This document shows, piece after piece, positions 1-11,000 of a stretch of DNA of 64,000 bases. The position numbers and the translations under genes were made by a program. The notes below the pieces were generated by a model, which searched no databases, was not told the origin of the DNA, and saw nothing but the letters and a program-made list of their open reading frames with translations. How positions within the stretch are numbered: position 1 is the first letter of the stretch; every line of letters begins with the position of its first letter. Source of the stretch: Hymenolepis diminuta (lineage: Eukaryota; Platyhelminthes; Cestoda; Cyclophyllidea; Hymenolepididae); contig CAADRB010000008.1 in NCBI GenBank assembly GCA_900708905.1, positions 3,529,033 through 3,593,032 on the forward strand, in the 5' to 3' direction.

Positions 1-2275
1 CATCTGAAAAATTTTATTTAAGTTCACCCCCAACCTGTTTTTCAATCATTAATTGATAATGCCAATTTCTCACAAACAATAACGTTTTTTTCCGCTTTTT
101 GGATTGTTGATTGATTGTAACCCACAAGAAACTTTTCAAAAGTAAACCGTATTTTTCAATTTTACCGACACCCCCATTATTAAGACTACTGCATTAGAGT
201 TCTTGAAAGCATGTAGCCATGTGGGATCTTATTCATTGGTATTGTTTAGTAATAATGTGGTAGCTAAATAAAAAAGAAGTCAAAATCCAAAAAAAACTTC
301 TTATGATTCACGAAAATTCTCAAATAACTTCCCTTCTCATTCGTAGAGGGACTCTTCAGATGTTGGCATTAAAAGTTAGAATATGGGATATGATGTTGTT
401 AATGCAACAATTTTGCGATATAGACTGTAAGAAAACGTCACACAGACACGGAAAGGTTTTTATTTCTATCGATTCAAATGATGAAGAGTTTTTTGTATTA
501 ACATTTTTATAAAGTGCATACCTTTTTTAAACACTAAAATCGCGTAACTATGGTAAGAGCATTTTGAAATTGATTATCGAGGGTCTCTTGAAACCATGTT
601 TTCAACACCTACGATCTCTTTCTTTTAAGAAAAATATCTCCCCAATCTTAGTTACATTTTGAAATTATTAGACAATGGACCAGTTTTAGTAATCTCCAAT
701 ATATCAAAAATTTAATCTTGAGGACAAGGAGTGGCAATTCCAGGTTCACTCCAATCAGTCAATTAAAATTTGGAAGTTATTGGTAAACCAGACCTGAATG
801 TGGATTAGTTGCTCCTTATTTCAACACCACTTTTAATCTTTTAGACGCCGTATTCGTTAATATCTACATAATCTTGCTGTCATAGTAACCCCATTTTCTT
901 TCATTTTCATCTTCCCATATAAATTTAATCGAGCATTAAAATCTTAATCATAGAATTGTTATTCATTAGAAGTTAAGTCTATTCGAGTGTACGCGTTCTC
1001 TTATTCTGATATGTCCCTCCTGTTTTCTTCTCTTACAGATCTTTTATCGTCTATATTGCTATTCAGCGAACTGGAATAAAGATCTACCAGTGGGGTGAGG
1101 TTGTTACTAGAGTAGCAACCCTTTGTTATGCTTAAACTCTCCACTCTCCATTCTGGGTATGTAGCAGGTTAAGAAAGAACTCTTTTATACGCTAGACATG
1201 TCATGAGCTGCTTAACATGTGCTTGACCTCACTACTTAATTATATGACAACCCGACGTTGTAGAACTGGAAAGTTTTGTTGGTCAAGGTTAAAACGTTTG
1301 TGAACACATATTCAAGTGGATATAATTTTCATTCACAAAGCACATTGAGATCAAGTTTATGGTGAGGGAGTGAGAAGTCAAGCCAAAGTCACTTCATGCT
1401 TTAATCTAGTAGGATGCAATTGGGTAGATAAATAATCACGTTTAAAAATAAAATTGATGAGAGTATGATGTTGAGGTAGTTGCGTCTTATTAAAGGTTTA
1501 AGGACTAAGATTTACTTATTATTAGTATCCATAATATGGAAAAATTTTACAGTTTTTCATTGCGGATATCAACTGACATCGATTAACAGTAAGTCCAACA
1601 GATGATAAAGGAGTGAGGAGATAAGAAATACAGAGAGCAATGTCAAGGTATCAAGGAATCTTATTTCATTTTATTTTTTGACATCGGTTATAAAATATTT
1701 ACTTAATGGGCAGCTCACGTTCCGAAATTCAAATTTTCCGATTCGTCCTCTGGCTTGCATTAAATGCTTGTCTACTATATTCGGTGCTTTTTGGCCAGCA
1801 TTATTTAATCAGGAAAGATCGGTATTTCCGCTTCATTTTATTGTTTTTCCAGTAATTGATAAGGCAAATGATCTCATAAGATATTCCGCTGCCTACAGTT
1901 TTAAAATAGCAGTAATTGGATAAAATTTTTAATTTTGCAGAGCTGAGTAAGCTGCGTCCACTCAGGTTGAAGATTTACTTAAACAAGGCTTTTTGCCAGT
2001 ACTTCTTTAAGTGTAAAGAACTCCCACGTGTTAAAATGTCTATTTTCGATTGGGTTATCTTTCAGTCAAATGCACTCACTTGTGTTGACCAAACTAAAGA
2101 TGTCAGTCAAATCAAATTACAAAACACAACACCTTTGCAGCGTGTTTTTACTAGAACAAGGCTATTATATTTTCATGCTTTTCTTGAGAAATGAAATTGG
2201 TTTGTGTCACATTTCAGTCACATTATGATTTATATTAATTTTAATAACTTGATTGTTTATCTCCTTCTCTTTCAG
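1..2275. other. 5' flank or intron of the OSBP-like gene, no coding exon supported
   Basis: This stretch precedes the first recognisable exon of the oxysterol-binding-like gene, which is entered in phase 0 at 2276 after a good polypyrimidine-CAG acceptor. Earlier exons of that gene (PH domain, ankyrin repeats or start codon, depending on the subfamily) must lie upstream. I looked for them here and found none that join in frame. The short open frames are AT-rich chance frames. A roughly 45-base segment near 1695-1740 resembles one at 15643-15690 and is listed separately as a dispersed repeat. Confidence 0.5.
1690..1745 (+). repeat. Short dispersed repeat, copy 1
   Basis: The segment with ATTTACTTAATG, then CACGTTCCGAAA and TCAAA, recurs at about 15640-15690 with a few substitutions and the same spacing. 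The similarity fades on both sides, so this is probably a fragment of an old interspersed element. I cannot tell its class. Confidence 0.4.
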
Positions 2276-5273
2276 CCAGGACGTCCTCTGAATGACCGAA
2301 CAAATTCTGACTCAGAGTTCGAAGGGTCAGGAGTTGAAAACTCGGAGGACTCTCCTTCTGATGATATGCCCGTGTTGAGTAAGTCAGACGCAATTAACAC
2401 AATTACATGCGCTAATTATGTAAGTTTATCATGCATTTGCATTAAACAGATGAGTCAGATATGAATGTTCCGGATATGAAGGGTGTTGTGTTGAAGACTC
2501 CCGAACATGTTGCTGGAAGAAGAACTACGCTGCCTGCACAACAAGCAATGACAACCACTTACAGGTTGCTTGCTCTAATCAAAAAGTGAATCAAATTTAT
2601 TGTATTGTCATGAAAGCTGTTGCGATTGAAGCGATTTTAAATGCGTTTTCTTAAAATCTAGCAATATCGGTCGAGAATTGTCCAAACTCAGACTGCCTGC
2701 GATTCTTAATGAGCCTCTGAGTGTTCTCCAAGTAAGAAAAATATGTCGAATACATGTTGATCATTTAATTTAAACCGATGGGCAGAAAAAGATCATTAAA
2801 AGGTGGCGACGTGTTCAATGTGAATGTCTAACGGGTCAAAGGTCACGAGATTAATGCCCATTGGTGCATTTTTAGTGGTGTGGGCATCTAACCCCCCAGG
2901 TTAACACGTGTCAACAAGAGGAGTGGTAGAATGTGAACTTCTCGTAAGAACGGCTTCAGGAAATTAAGTGTTGTGAATGGTTCTCCTAGTGGGCTTGGGG
3001 AGTTTTATAAAATAACGTAACCTTAGACCAAAGTAACATAAAACTGTTATGTTAGTGAAGATGTTTTCTTTAAATCACTTGTTTATAGCCGGAGCAACTT
3101 TTCCGTTGTTGCCGACACAGTAATCTGTTTTCTCTGAATGAGTATTAATACAAAGAGATCTTTGAAGAAGGTCAATAAGCATGAGCGCTTTCAGTCAGGT
3201 ATTCTATGTTGAAATCAGACATTAGATTAGAGTTTAATAAGAAAATCAAGATACTAGAGCATTTATATAAGATATGTAGAAAAATGGCTAAATATTTTGA
3301 TTAAGATAAAAGAAAACTGTTACATGCAAACGGATGCGACTTTAATTACTCAGACATCCAGTAGAAGACCGTCTTGGACAAAACCAATTCGTGCATAGGT
3401 GACAAATAGGGTTGTAAATGTACATAAAACGAAATGACAGGACAGTCATACTATTTGGGAAAAAGAGGCCTATGGAATGGAGATCTTGTATGAGGTCATA
3501 TTTCACGCGTTAAAGCGAATTTTCTCAAAACTCAGATCACAACAGACACCATAGTAAGGTCAATTTGATGTTTACAAGTTAATGGATAAAATGCGGGATA
3601 CAAGGAGCACACTACATGGTTGAGATTAATTGAATGCAGGTAAAGGGTGCACATTGCAAAGTTAATGATATACGTTTAAAGAGGGATAGAGTATCAGACA
3701 TTTTACTGACCTATATTATTTCTTGTACATTTCAAGAATCTCTGTGAAGAAATGGAGTACAGTAACCTCTTGGACCTAGCTGCAGAAATGAAAGACCGAA
3801 CCCAGAGAATGGTTAGTTCATCTTATTCATATCAATAATATATCCTATTGTCTTACATCTGTTTTAACACAAACCATGTGTGTTATGCCTTCCTGGCAGC
3901 TGTATGTAGCCACATTCATCATAACTGGCTTCACAAGCAAGGCTCAACGAAAAGCACCCACATCTTTCAGTCCCTTACTGGGAGAAACATTCGAGTGTAT
4001 TCGACCCGAAAAACAGTGGCGATTTCTGGCTGAACAGGTACATAGTGTTGACTCATTTCTAACCTTAAAACTTGTTTAAAATATATTTGTGTTGTGTTTT
4101 GAGGATCCCTGCGTTGCCTCCTCAAATCTGCTTCCCTTTAAATATTCTCAATTTCTCCCACTTATCGTAATACACACCTTAATTAAACGCTGTTTTCAGC
4201 TTTATCCTAATTTATGGTAACTTAGATGCTCTAAGTGTAGCTTATGTGTTTAATTACTGTTCGAAATACACGCCGGCTAGAGTCCAAATTTAGATATGCG
4301 GTACACACGCACTGATTCATACCTCTTCATGCCCTAATTGTTCCTTGGTGATGTTTTATCAGCCGCGAGGCGTCAAACAAAGAATGTAAAAGCTGTCAAT
4401 TCCCTTATCGTACTTCAATGACCCCTCTTTATCAGAACTTGGGTTCCACTCACTTCTCTTCTGATTTGAAATTCCTTTTTCTTCTCCCTCCTTTCCCTTT
4501 CTCCTCATTTTCATTGATCCTATTTAACTCTTATTCTTCTCAATTGGAAAAATGCTACTGTGTTCTGTTAATCTTCAGGAAAATCCATAGATTTGAGAGC
4601 TTAAAGTGCCTTGACTCTCGAGATTAGAGCTGCTCTAGACGTGTTTTCTCAGCCTCTTCCTAGCTACTTCACTGTTCACTTTATTTTTAGGTGAGCCTCA
4701 ATCCTCCTACCTCAGCTGTGCATTGTGAATCCAAATTGTGGGTTTTCGATGAAGAATACAGTATGAAGTACAAAGTTCTGGGGAAATCCTTGGAAACCAA
4801 TGGTTCCGCTGAATGCCAGCTATATTTCCCAAAGTAAGAAGGGATTTTGACTTACATGACGCATTGCAGTCAATTATTAGTTATCAGACCAAAAAGATAA
4901 GGAATCCTCTGCCATGATCTCTTAACCGTGTTCTTAAAAGGCTCATGATTATACTTGATTTAAGGCCAAGTCTGAGCTAATTCAATATTAAGAGTGATCC
5001 GGATTAGTGCTTTAACTAAATACCTTGTCGTATAAATTAAAAAATATTTATGTTTTAAACGCACAATTAATTGGACTGGGAATGAGAGGGAAGACAGAAA
5101 TGCATTCACTAAGGCATATAATTGTATAATTTCGAAACAATTTACACATTCGAACTGCATTGTGGTGGGTCGGTCGTTGATGTCAAATATGACTAGTCAA
5201 ACTATGGATTGATGAATGGCGGCTGATTTTGCTATACTTTGACCTATCAATGACGTCTCACACCGGCGGTACG

Positions 5274-5305
<32 letters not shown>

Positions 5306-8285
5306 CGTATATCCGTAGGACGTGTCTAATTCACTCAGACGACTATTGCTAACTTTTTTAGATGGCGAGAGACCTACACCTGGAGTACCTCAATTGTCTC
5401 TCAAACAAATCTCATATCGCCAAATGTTCGGTTGGTGGATCACAATGGCGACATGGTCATACACTCCTCTAATGGAGTTACCAGCAACATTCGTTTCAGC
5501 AAGGTAATTTCTCTTTGAACATTTTAACATCGTGTGTTTTTTATTTCCTGCTTAACACTTTGATTATTGTCAAATATACCTAATCCTTTGTATCAGTTTC
5601 AATTGCCTATTAAAATGGCAATAGAGAAATCATTGGCTACTTCCGATCATTTTAAAAGCGGCAGGTGCATCCTATCATGATCATATGCTTGGATTCTGAG
5701 AAGATTAAAGAGAGGCAAATTTTATTCATTAAAATACTTCACTCTAATCTCCTATTTGAGAAAAATAGTTGTACGGTATTCAAAGTGTGGGTCTGCAAAG
5801 TTAGAGATTATGAGATCGGTGTTAATCGGTTCGCACCTTGAAATATGGTTGGCTAACAGCCCCAGTTAATTTCGATCAACAAGAGAGGTGGTAGAGTGCG
5901 AATGTCAAGGGGAAATTATAACTATGTAAAATTGTTAGAAATTTTCCTTAATGTAATTACTATTTCATTTTATCTTTACTTCCCATTACTATTGAAAATA
6001 ATGCTCATCCCTTATATTGGTTTATGTGAACTATTCTGAAATACGTCATACTGCACACATTTCTGGTTTAATTTTAATGCGTTTTCTATATGATAACGAG
6101 AACTTGTGCTTTCTCCTTCTTCTCCGGCCGAGCTATCAATTTTCTTTTCTTTGGTATACGTACTTCTTCCGAAGTCATTTTCGATTACACTTAATCTTAG
6201 CATTGTACAAGGAATCGCCTGAAACACATCGAATTGCTATCCTTAATAAATGGTTTTACTAAGTGAATACTCAGGTAAGAGGAATACTTGTGAAGCTAAT
6301 GATTAAAATAGAGATCATGAAAATGCATAAACACGGAGTTAGGATTTTGATTTATTATTACTGCAAAAAATTGATATATTTTAATCTCGGTGTAAATAGA
6401 AACAAATAGAGAAGGCTTACTACATTTGATCCACGTAAATTTAATCTAATATGATTAATATACGTGATTTTAAGCGATATTTTTGGTACGGTTCAAATGT
6501 TTTTTTCGAACGTACTTAAGCGGTTTCATCTGTTGGCTATTAATAATCTATTTAGCGATGACCCTTCTAATAGACACGTACCCCACGTATATCTATTCCA
6601 GCCTATGAGTTATTTAGGATTCATTGACCGGTGTTTGTCTTGGCCACTTGTCTGTTGACATTAGGGTGTATTAGGACCTCTAGTTAAATGGTTTTTATAT
6701 GAGGTTTTAGTCACCGTCACCTTAATACTGAGGCTCTTATTGAATGCTGAAGCATACTTTGGCGTGTTCAAATACTGTGTTGGACGATGAACGTGAGGGA
6801 CAAATGAGGAACCCTTGGAAGCAACATTCTTCAAGGTAATTACTTAGTCAGGAATCTTGCAAGGATATATCCAGGCTCTCAATTTACCTATTTACTATCT
6901 GCCCTCACCATCATCTAGTACGCAGATTGGAACCTTACGTAAACGAAATTTATTTTTTTCGGATTTACGTCAATCGCAGTCTCTGCTCAAGGTTAATGTT
7001 TAAGCTTGGCCTAATGGAGTCCTACTTTATAAGCCATTTGTGCTACCCTGTTCAGTGGGATTTAAATGCTTATAAGAAGCATTCTGATTAATGATATTTT
7101 TATTAAATTTTATCTTTCATAGACAAACACCAAAAAGCCAAATGCCAATCGAAATGTTTGTGGAACTGTTACTCCCCCTGACGGATCTGCTGAACCGTCA
7201 CGTCTAGTTTATGGCCAATGGGACAAATTCCTAGTCTCAAGGGATGAAAACAACGAGGATCGGTGTATTTGGAGAGCTTGTAAGATATAAAACATTTGTT
7301 ACTGATAGATTTGCCAGTAGTGTAATTAAAAGTTGTTTTCTCACCTTTGAAGATCCCATGCCAGTGAACGCTCAATTCTTCTACGGTTTCACCCAATTTG
7401 CAATTGAGTTAAATGAACAACCGGCACAAGATGCTGTCTCATCTGGACATCTGCCGATAACAGACAGCAGACAGCGACCAGATATTCGACTCCTTGAACT
7501 AGGACGGGTTGAAGAAGCGGAATCTGAGAATAAGCGGATCGAAGATGATCAGCGACGAAGGCAAAAGAACAATAATTCGAAAGATTTAGATGGAATCAAT
7601 ATGTGGAAGCCACTGTGGTTCACGTAAGCTCAAATTTCCGAGAGATTATTTAAGATAGTTTAAGTGTACTTGGTATTTGCACGGTTTTCGACTGGTATCT
7701 TGTATGTAAATGGTGAGAACATGCGCATATTGGACAATTGAAAATGGATGAGAGAGTAAAGGAGGAGAATGCAGGAAAAAAGTGGAAAGAAAGAAGAAGG
7801 CATCATTGCCTAGCGAGGACATCTCGAGTTCTGAGAAAAAACCAAATTGGATACGCTGTCCTGTGTGAGCCACAGTGTAATTGTTAGGATATTAGCTAAT
7901 AAAATGAAGCGAATAATACGAAATTTAAAATCCCAAGCTTTTTTAACAGAAAAAACTGGTAAAAACTTGGTAAGGAAAGGAAAGTGAAAAGGAGGATCTC
8001 AGCATTCAAAATGAACCTGATGGAAGAAGCCAGTAAAGCTTGGCAGGTAGGAGGTAAAAGGCTAGTAAAGTCAGTTGAAAACTTAAAGGATTCGCTAATA
8101 GTTAACATGTTGTGATATCTCCCTTCAAACATATTTTATTAATTCAACTATTGTGTCCTTTCAGTCGCAGACCCAAAGCAATGCGCGCAGGTGACAGTGG
8201 GTCCAGCTATGAGTTTAATTCAGCCTACTGGCGATATCATGACTTGGGTGGCTTCAAAGACTTGAATTTACCTGTTCTCTGGTAG
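2276..8285 (+). CDS. Oxysterol-binding protein-related lipid-transfer protein (ORD domain), 5'-partial
   Basis: Ten exons join with consistent phases and GT-AG borders: 2276-2378, 2450-2564, 2662-2731, 3737-3811, 3900-4037, 4691-4833, 5362-5503, 7123-7279, 7353-7623 and 8165-8285. They give 444 codons and a TAG stop. The product resembles the sterol/PI4P exchange domain of OSBP. In visible numbering, residues 77-92 read as the lid-proximal RELSKLRLP...NEPLS segment. The core LLGETFE is at 147-153 and the fingerprint region at 166-173. The C-terminal DSRQRPD (352-358) is followed by a charged helix (GRVEEAESENKRIEDDQRR). Such proteins move sterols or phosphatidylserine against PI4P at membrane contacts. 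The leading residues 1-60 are acidic and serine-rich linker. Oddity: the fingerprint is EQVSLNPP, not EQVSHHPP. No start codon is in view, so the N-terminal targeting domains are unknown. Family assignment is secure; the subfamily (OSBP versus ORP) is not. Confidence 0.9.
2790..2950 (+). repeat. SINE-like dispersed repeat, copy 1 (intronic)
   Basis: Within the 2732-3736 intron, a block around GAGATTAATGCCCATTGGTG ... GGTTAACACGTGTCAACAAGAG ... GTGGTAGAATGTGAA matches, with substitutions, a block at about 5800-5910. The shared order of motifs (GAGAT, GTTAA, TCAACAAGAG, GTGGTAGA) argues for common descent, not chance. The rest of this intron shows nothing coding. Confidence 0.5.
4038..4690. other. 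Intron of the OSBP-like gene with a pyrimidine-rich tract
   Basis: The intron separates the exon ending in EQ from the exon beginning VSLNPP, so the fingerprint motif itself is split by a splice junction. It contains a C/T-rich tract at about 4470-4540 and a TTGCCTCCTCAAATCT word near 4113-4128 that recurs near 11467-11482. No coding exon is seen inside it. Confidence 0.5.
4834..5361. other. Intron of the OSBP-like gene
   Basis: A phase-2 intron. It holds the AT dinucleotide run at 5277-5305 listed separately, close upstream of the acceptor at 5360-5361. I see nothing else in it. Confidence 0.5.
5277..5305. repeat. (AT)n microsatellite
   Basis: About 14 uninterrupted AT units lie in the intron just before exon 5362-5503. 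The length is likely to be polymorphic. The tract ends in ATACGTATAT. Confidence 0.9.
5790..5930 (+). repeat. SINE-like dispersed repeat, copy 2 (intronic)
   Basis: This sits in the 5504-7122 intron and is related to the copy at 2790-2950. It also contains AAGTTAGAGATTATGAGATC, which resembles the tRNA-like head of the repeat at 59236 (AAGTTAGAAATCGTAGACTC). The B-box-like end is worn. A tRNA-derived SINE is the best reading, but no intact A box, tail or target-site duplication is visible here. The remaining 1.4 kb of this intron shows no exon. Confidence 0.45.
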
Positions 8286-8290
8286 ATGAC

Positions 8291-8359
8291 AAACCTCTCC
8301 CCTCCCTGAGCCTTACCAAAACCTCTCTCCTCCCTGAGCCTTACCAAAACCTCTCACCC
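8291..8359 (+). repeat. 28-bp tandem repeat in the 3' UTR
   Basis: Two near-identical 28-base units (8291-8318 and 8319-8346) and a partial third, rich in CCTCTC and CCCTGAGCCTTACC, begin five bases after the OSBP-like stop codon. They differ by a single base. The repeat therefore lies in the probable 3' UTR, just ahead of the polyadenylation signal. Confidence 0.9.
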
Positions 8360-8377
8360 ACAAACTACCTTTTAGCA

Positions 8378-8383
8378 AATAAA
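8378..8383 (+). promoter_or_regulatory. Polyadenylation signal AATAAA
   Basis: A canonical AATAAA lies 93 bases after the TAG of the OSBP-like gene, followed by a T/G-rich stretch (GTTTGATTTTTG). The placement suits the end of that transcript, giving a short 3' UTR of roughly 110-120 bases. Confidence 0.7.
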
Positions 8384-8864
8384 GTTTGATTTTTGACTCG
8401 GTTTTAAGAGTTGAATAATCAAGTTGATTCTGGAATGAATGAAAAATTTTAATATATGCAAGATTTTAACAGGGCTTCGTAAAAGTACTCTCATAAACAT
8501 GACAATCACATGGAGTTACCATAGGACGAAGGGACTTTTCCTAGCCAACGGCCTCTTAATTCTTCTGAAAATCAGTGCAAGCAAACCATGAAGACATTAG
8601 AGAATGGGGAGTGAAAATCTCCATTTAAAGAAAATAAGGGGAAATCTGCATCATAGATAGTAAGCTAAATCGGTATATAGATATAAGAGGAATGGATCAA
8701 GCGTACCACAGAAAGAAGCCCAACATGTAGTAATTAAACCCACTGGATGAACTGATAATCAACTTAAGAAAAAAGGAAACCGTCCGTACGCAAGCACATT
8801 CTACAGAAGGGACTCGAAATAAATGGAAAGAAACTCTAATATGCAAACTAGCATATCTTCAGTA

Positions 8865-8890
8865 TAACATGATTTTCCAAAATCATGTTA
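8865..8890. repeat. Perfect 12-bp inverted repeat
   Basis: Arms 8865-8876 (TAACATGATTTT) and 8879-8890 are exact reverse complements separated by two bases. The palindrome lies just past the reverse-transcriptase part of the LINE relic, on its 3' side. It might be a structure in the element's 3' region or an independent cruciform-prone site. Confidence 0.8.
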
Positions 8891-11000
8891 GTGATTTATA
8901 GAGAATATTTGTCAAGTACTAATTTGCATCTCCATGGAAGTTTTTCAGCATGTCCAATCGAATTAGTAGAAAAATATGTCGTCTGCATATTTTAAATGCC
9001 CATTGACCACTCGCATTATTCAGGATTCAAGAGTCTGACTTTCAAATCCTCTCAGGTTAGATAAAATTACTCTACTATAAGTTGAAAACTTTGTTAAAGA
9101 GGATGGAACTTTCTTTGGACCCCTGTCTAATGCCTCTCTTCATAGAAAATACTTTCCACGAGTCTTTTATGAGGCATTTTGAGACAACTAGGAGTTGTCT
9201 AAAGTAGTTGACTATGTTTTATGACAGCTTTAGTTCATGCGGTTATGATGAAATCTTAGGATTAAGCAGTAGATCAAAGACTTTTTTAAATGAATAAAGA
9301 TAAGTACTGTTCCACAATACTAATCGATGGATTCCTGAATTACAGTTCTTACAGCAGGGATAGCCTGTTCCATTGACGTTCTAATACGAGATCCGTGCTG
9401 CGTATTTGATATTCGTTCACTTATATACGGATTCAGCATTTCACAGGCCATTGGTGCAAAGTATTTGCCCACCGTGTAGGTAATTAGATGGATTAGTTCA
9501 TACTCACTTATCTTTTGTAAATGCTGATTATTTCAGCATTCATCCAGGATCGGGGTGTAAGGATTCTGTCCTGCCAATAATCGTTAAAGAATCTCAGTAA
9601 GTAGGTATCCATTGACGGTGCGGTCTACTCAATAAGCTTAGATTGCAAGTCAGTAACTTCAGAACTTTTCGAAGTTCTCAATTTTCTTTTTGCACTTTTA
9701 GCTATTCTAGTCTCGGGTTTGAATTTTATGCAGTTCTATAATGTTTAGAGTCGCATCAAATTATACTGGTCTATAAATAAATAGCTTAGCATAGTGCTTA
9801 TTCGGAGGATCAACGATAAATTTATTTCTTTTCGAATTAAATAATGATGAAGAGTTATCAGAAGAACATTTAGAAGTAAGTTGTTCGCTTTCTGAGTTCA
9901 TTAATTGTCAGGTACTTTAGAAATTTTCCTAACTTTTCTACTAGCTATTTCTTTTTTGCATTTCATATGATCAAATTTACTTTATTTCTACACCTTTTGC
10001 AAGCGACATATGATTTAGGAGATCAGTCAGTTAACCACTGTCTTCCTAGCTTAGCACACAAATTTACTTTAGTCGTTTTATACTATGGCTTCATTTTTCC
10101 AACTCTGGAGTGGTGTTTCTGATATATTTTATCAGCAATCTTTATAACAACATTTATTATATCATTGTTTTTCAATTCGTTGCGTTCCAGGATTGCCTTT
10201 TGAAGCATTTATTAGTATTGGTATTCATGCCTTGATGAGGGTAATTTACTTATTCTGTTGCAAAATTCTTGTCTGATTTATATGTTTTTTTGTAGCCTTC
10301 TTGGTGTAGCTTCAATCCTGAGATTTGGTATAATCAAGGAATGATCAGAATTTATATCAGCTTTTCTGGATGTCCGTATATTCAGAAATGTGACCCTACT
10401 CTTCGATAAAGGAAGATATAAATAAAGCTACTCTTTGGCCTTTTCTGGGATGGCACAAAGTGTGTCGTCTTTCATTAGGTTATTGGAAAAAAGATTTAAC
10501 AACACAAAGGTTATTTCTTTCACAAAACCTTAACAGACATTTTTCATTTTCCGTAGTCTCCACTGAGTTGTTAAAGCGGTCTGCTACGTTCATATGATTT
10601 ACATGAGCATCCTCTACTAATCGGCAGTTAAAATCCCCCATAATAATGATATTTTCACATTTACACTTTACTTCACTGAATAGATTATCAGCTGCCCATA
10701 AAATGAATCTCTCTCTAAAACGTTGGGAGAACAACCAGTTGGCTTATAAAAGCCATTAATTCTCAGGGATATAATACCAACAATAACAACAATAATAGCT
10801 GACCCTTTGAAATTGGTTTGAACTCCTGAAATTGAAGTCGCGAATCATGGACAAGAAATATGACACTACTGGTTGGCATAGAGCTATTTTTGTATTCAGA
10901 TTAATAAATATTAAATTTATGAGTAACTTCAGTTTTGGATACTTCAGCAGTTTTGTTTTCGTTTGAACTGCCAGATGGATTTTTCGGGCAGACAGTTTAT
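8890..11000 (-). mobile_element. Degenerate RTE-like non-LTR retrotransposon (LINE), endonuclease plus reverse transcriptase
   Basis: Read on the minus strand, the pieces of a LINE ORF2 appear in the right order in shifting frames. An apurinic-type endonuclease comes first: NIIIMGDFN near 10630-10650, EKCLLRFCERNNLC near 10500-10545, and NIRTSRKADINSDHS near 10330-10380, holding the catalytic GDFN and SDH motifs. Further on are a GKYFAPMACEML...QHGSRIRTSMEQA segment around 9360-9490, a degraded RQGS box near 9110-9130 and KYADDIFFY at about 8966-8992, the polymerase active-site motif. Many stops and frameshifts mean it is dead. The endonuclease tail and the spacing resemble the RTE clade; a CR1-type element is the alternative. 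The palindrome at 8865-8890 lies beyond the YADD box. No poly(A) tail or target-site duplication could be fixed, so both ends are approximate. Confidence 0.8.

Noticed and set aside
1938..1970. ELSKLR-like peptide in the upstream flank, resembling the RELSKLRLP of the OSBP exon at 2662, with a possible micro-exon
   Set aside because: The reading would need an unsupported 25-base exon that does not join 2276 in phase, and the similarity covers only six residues.
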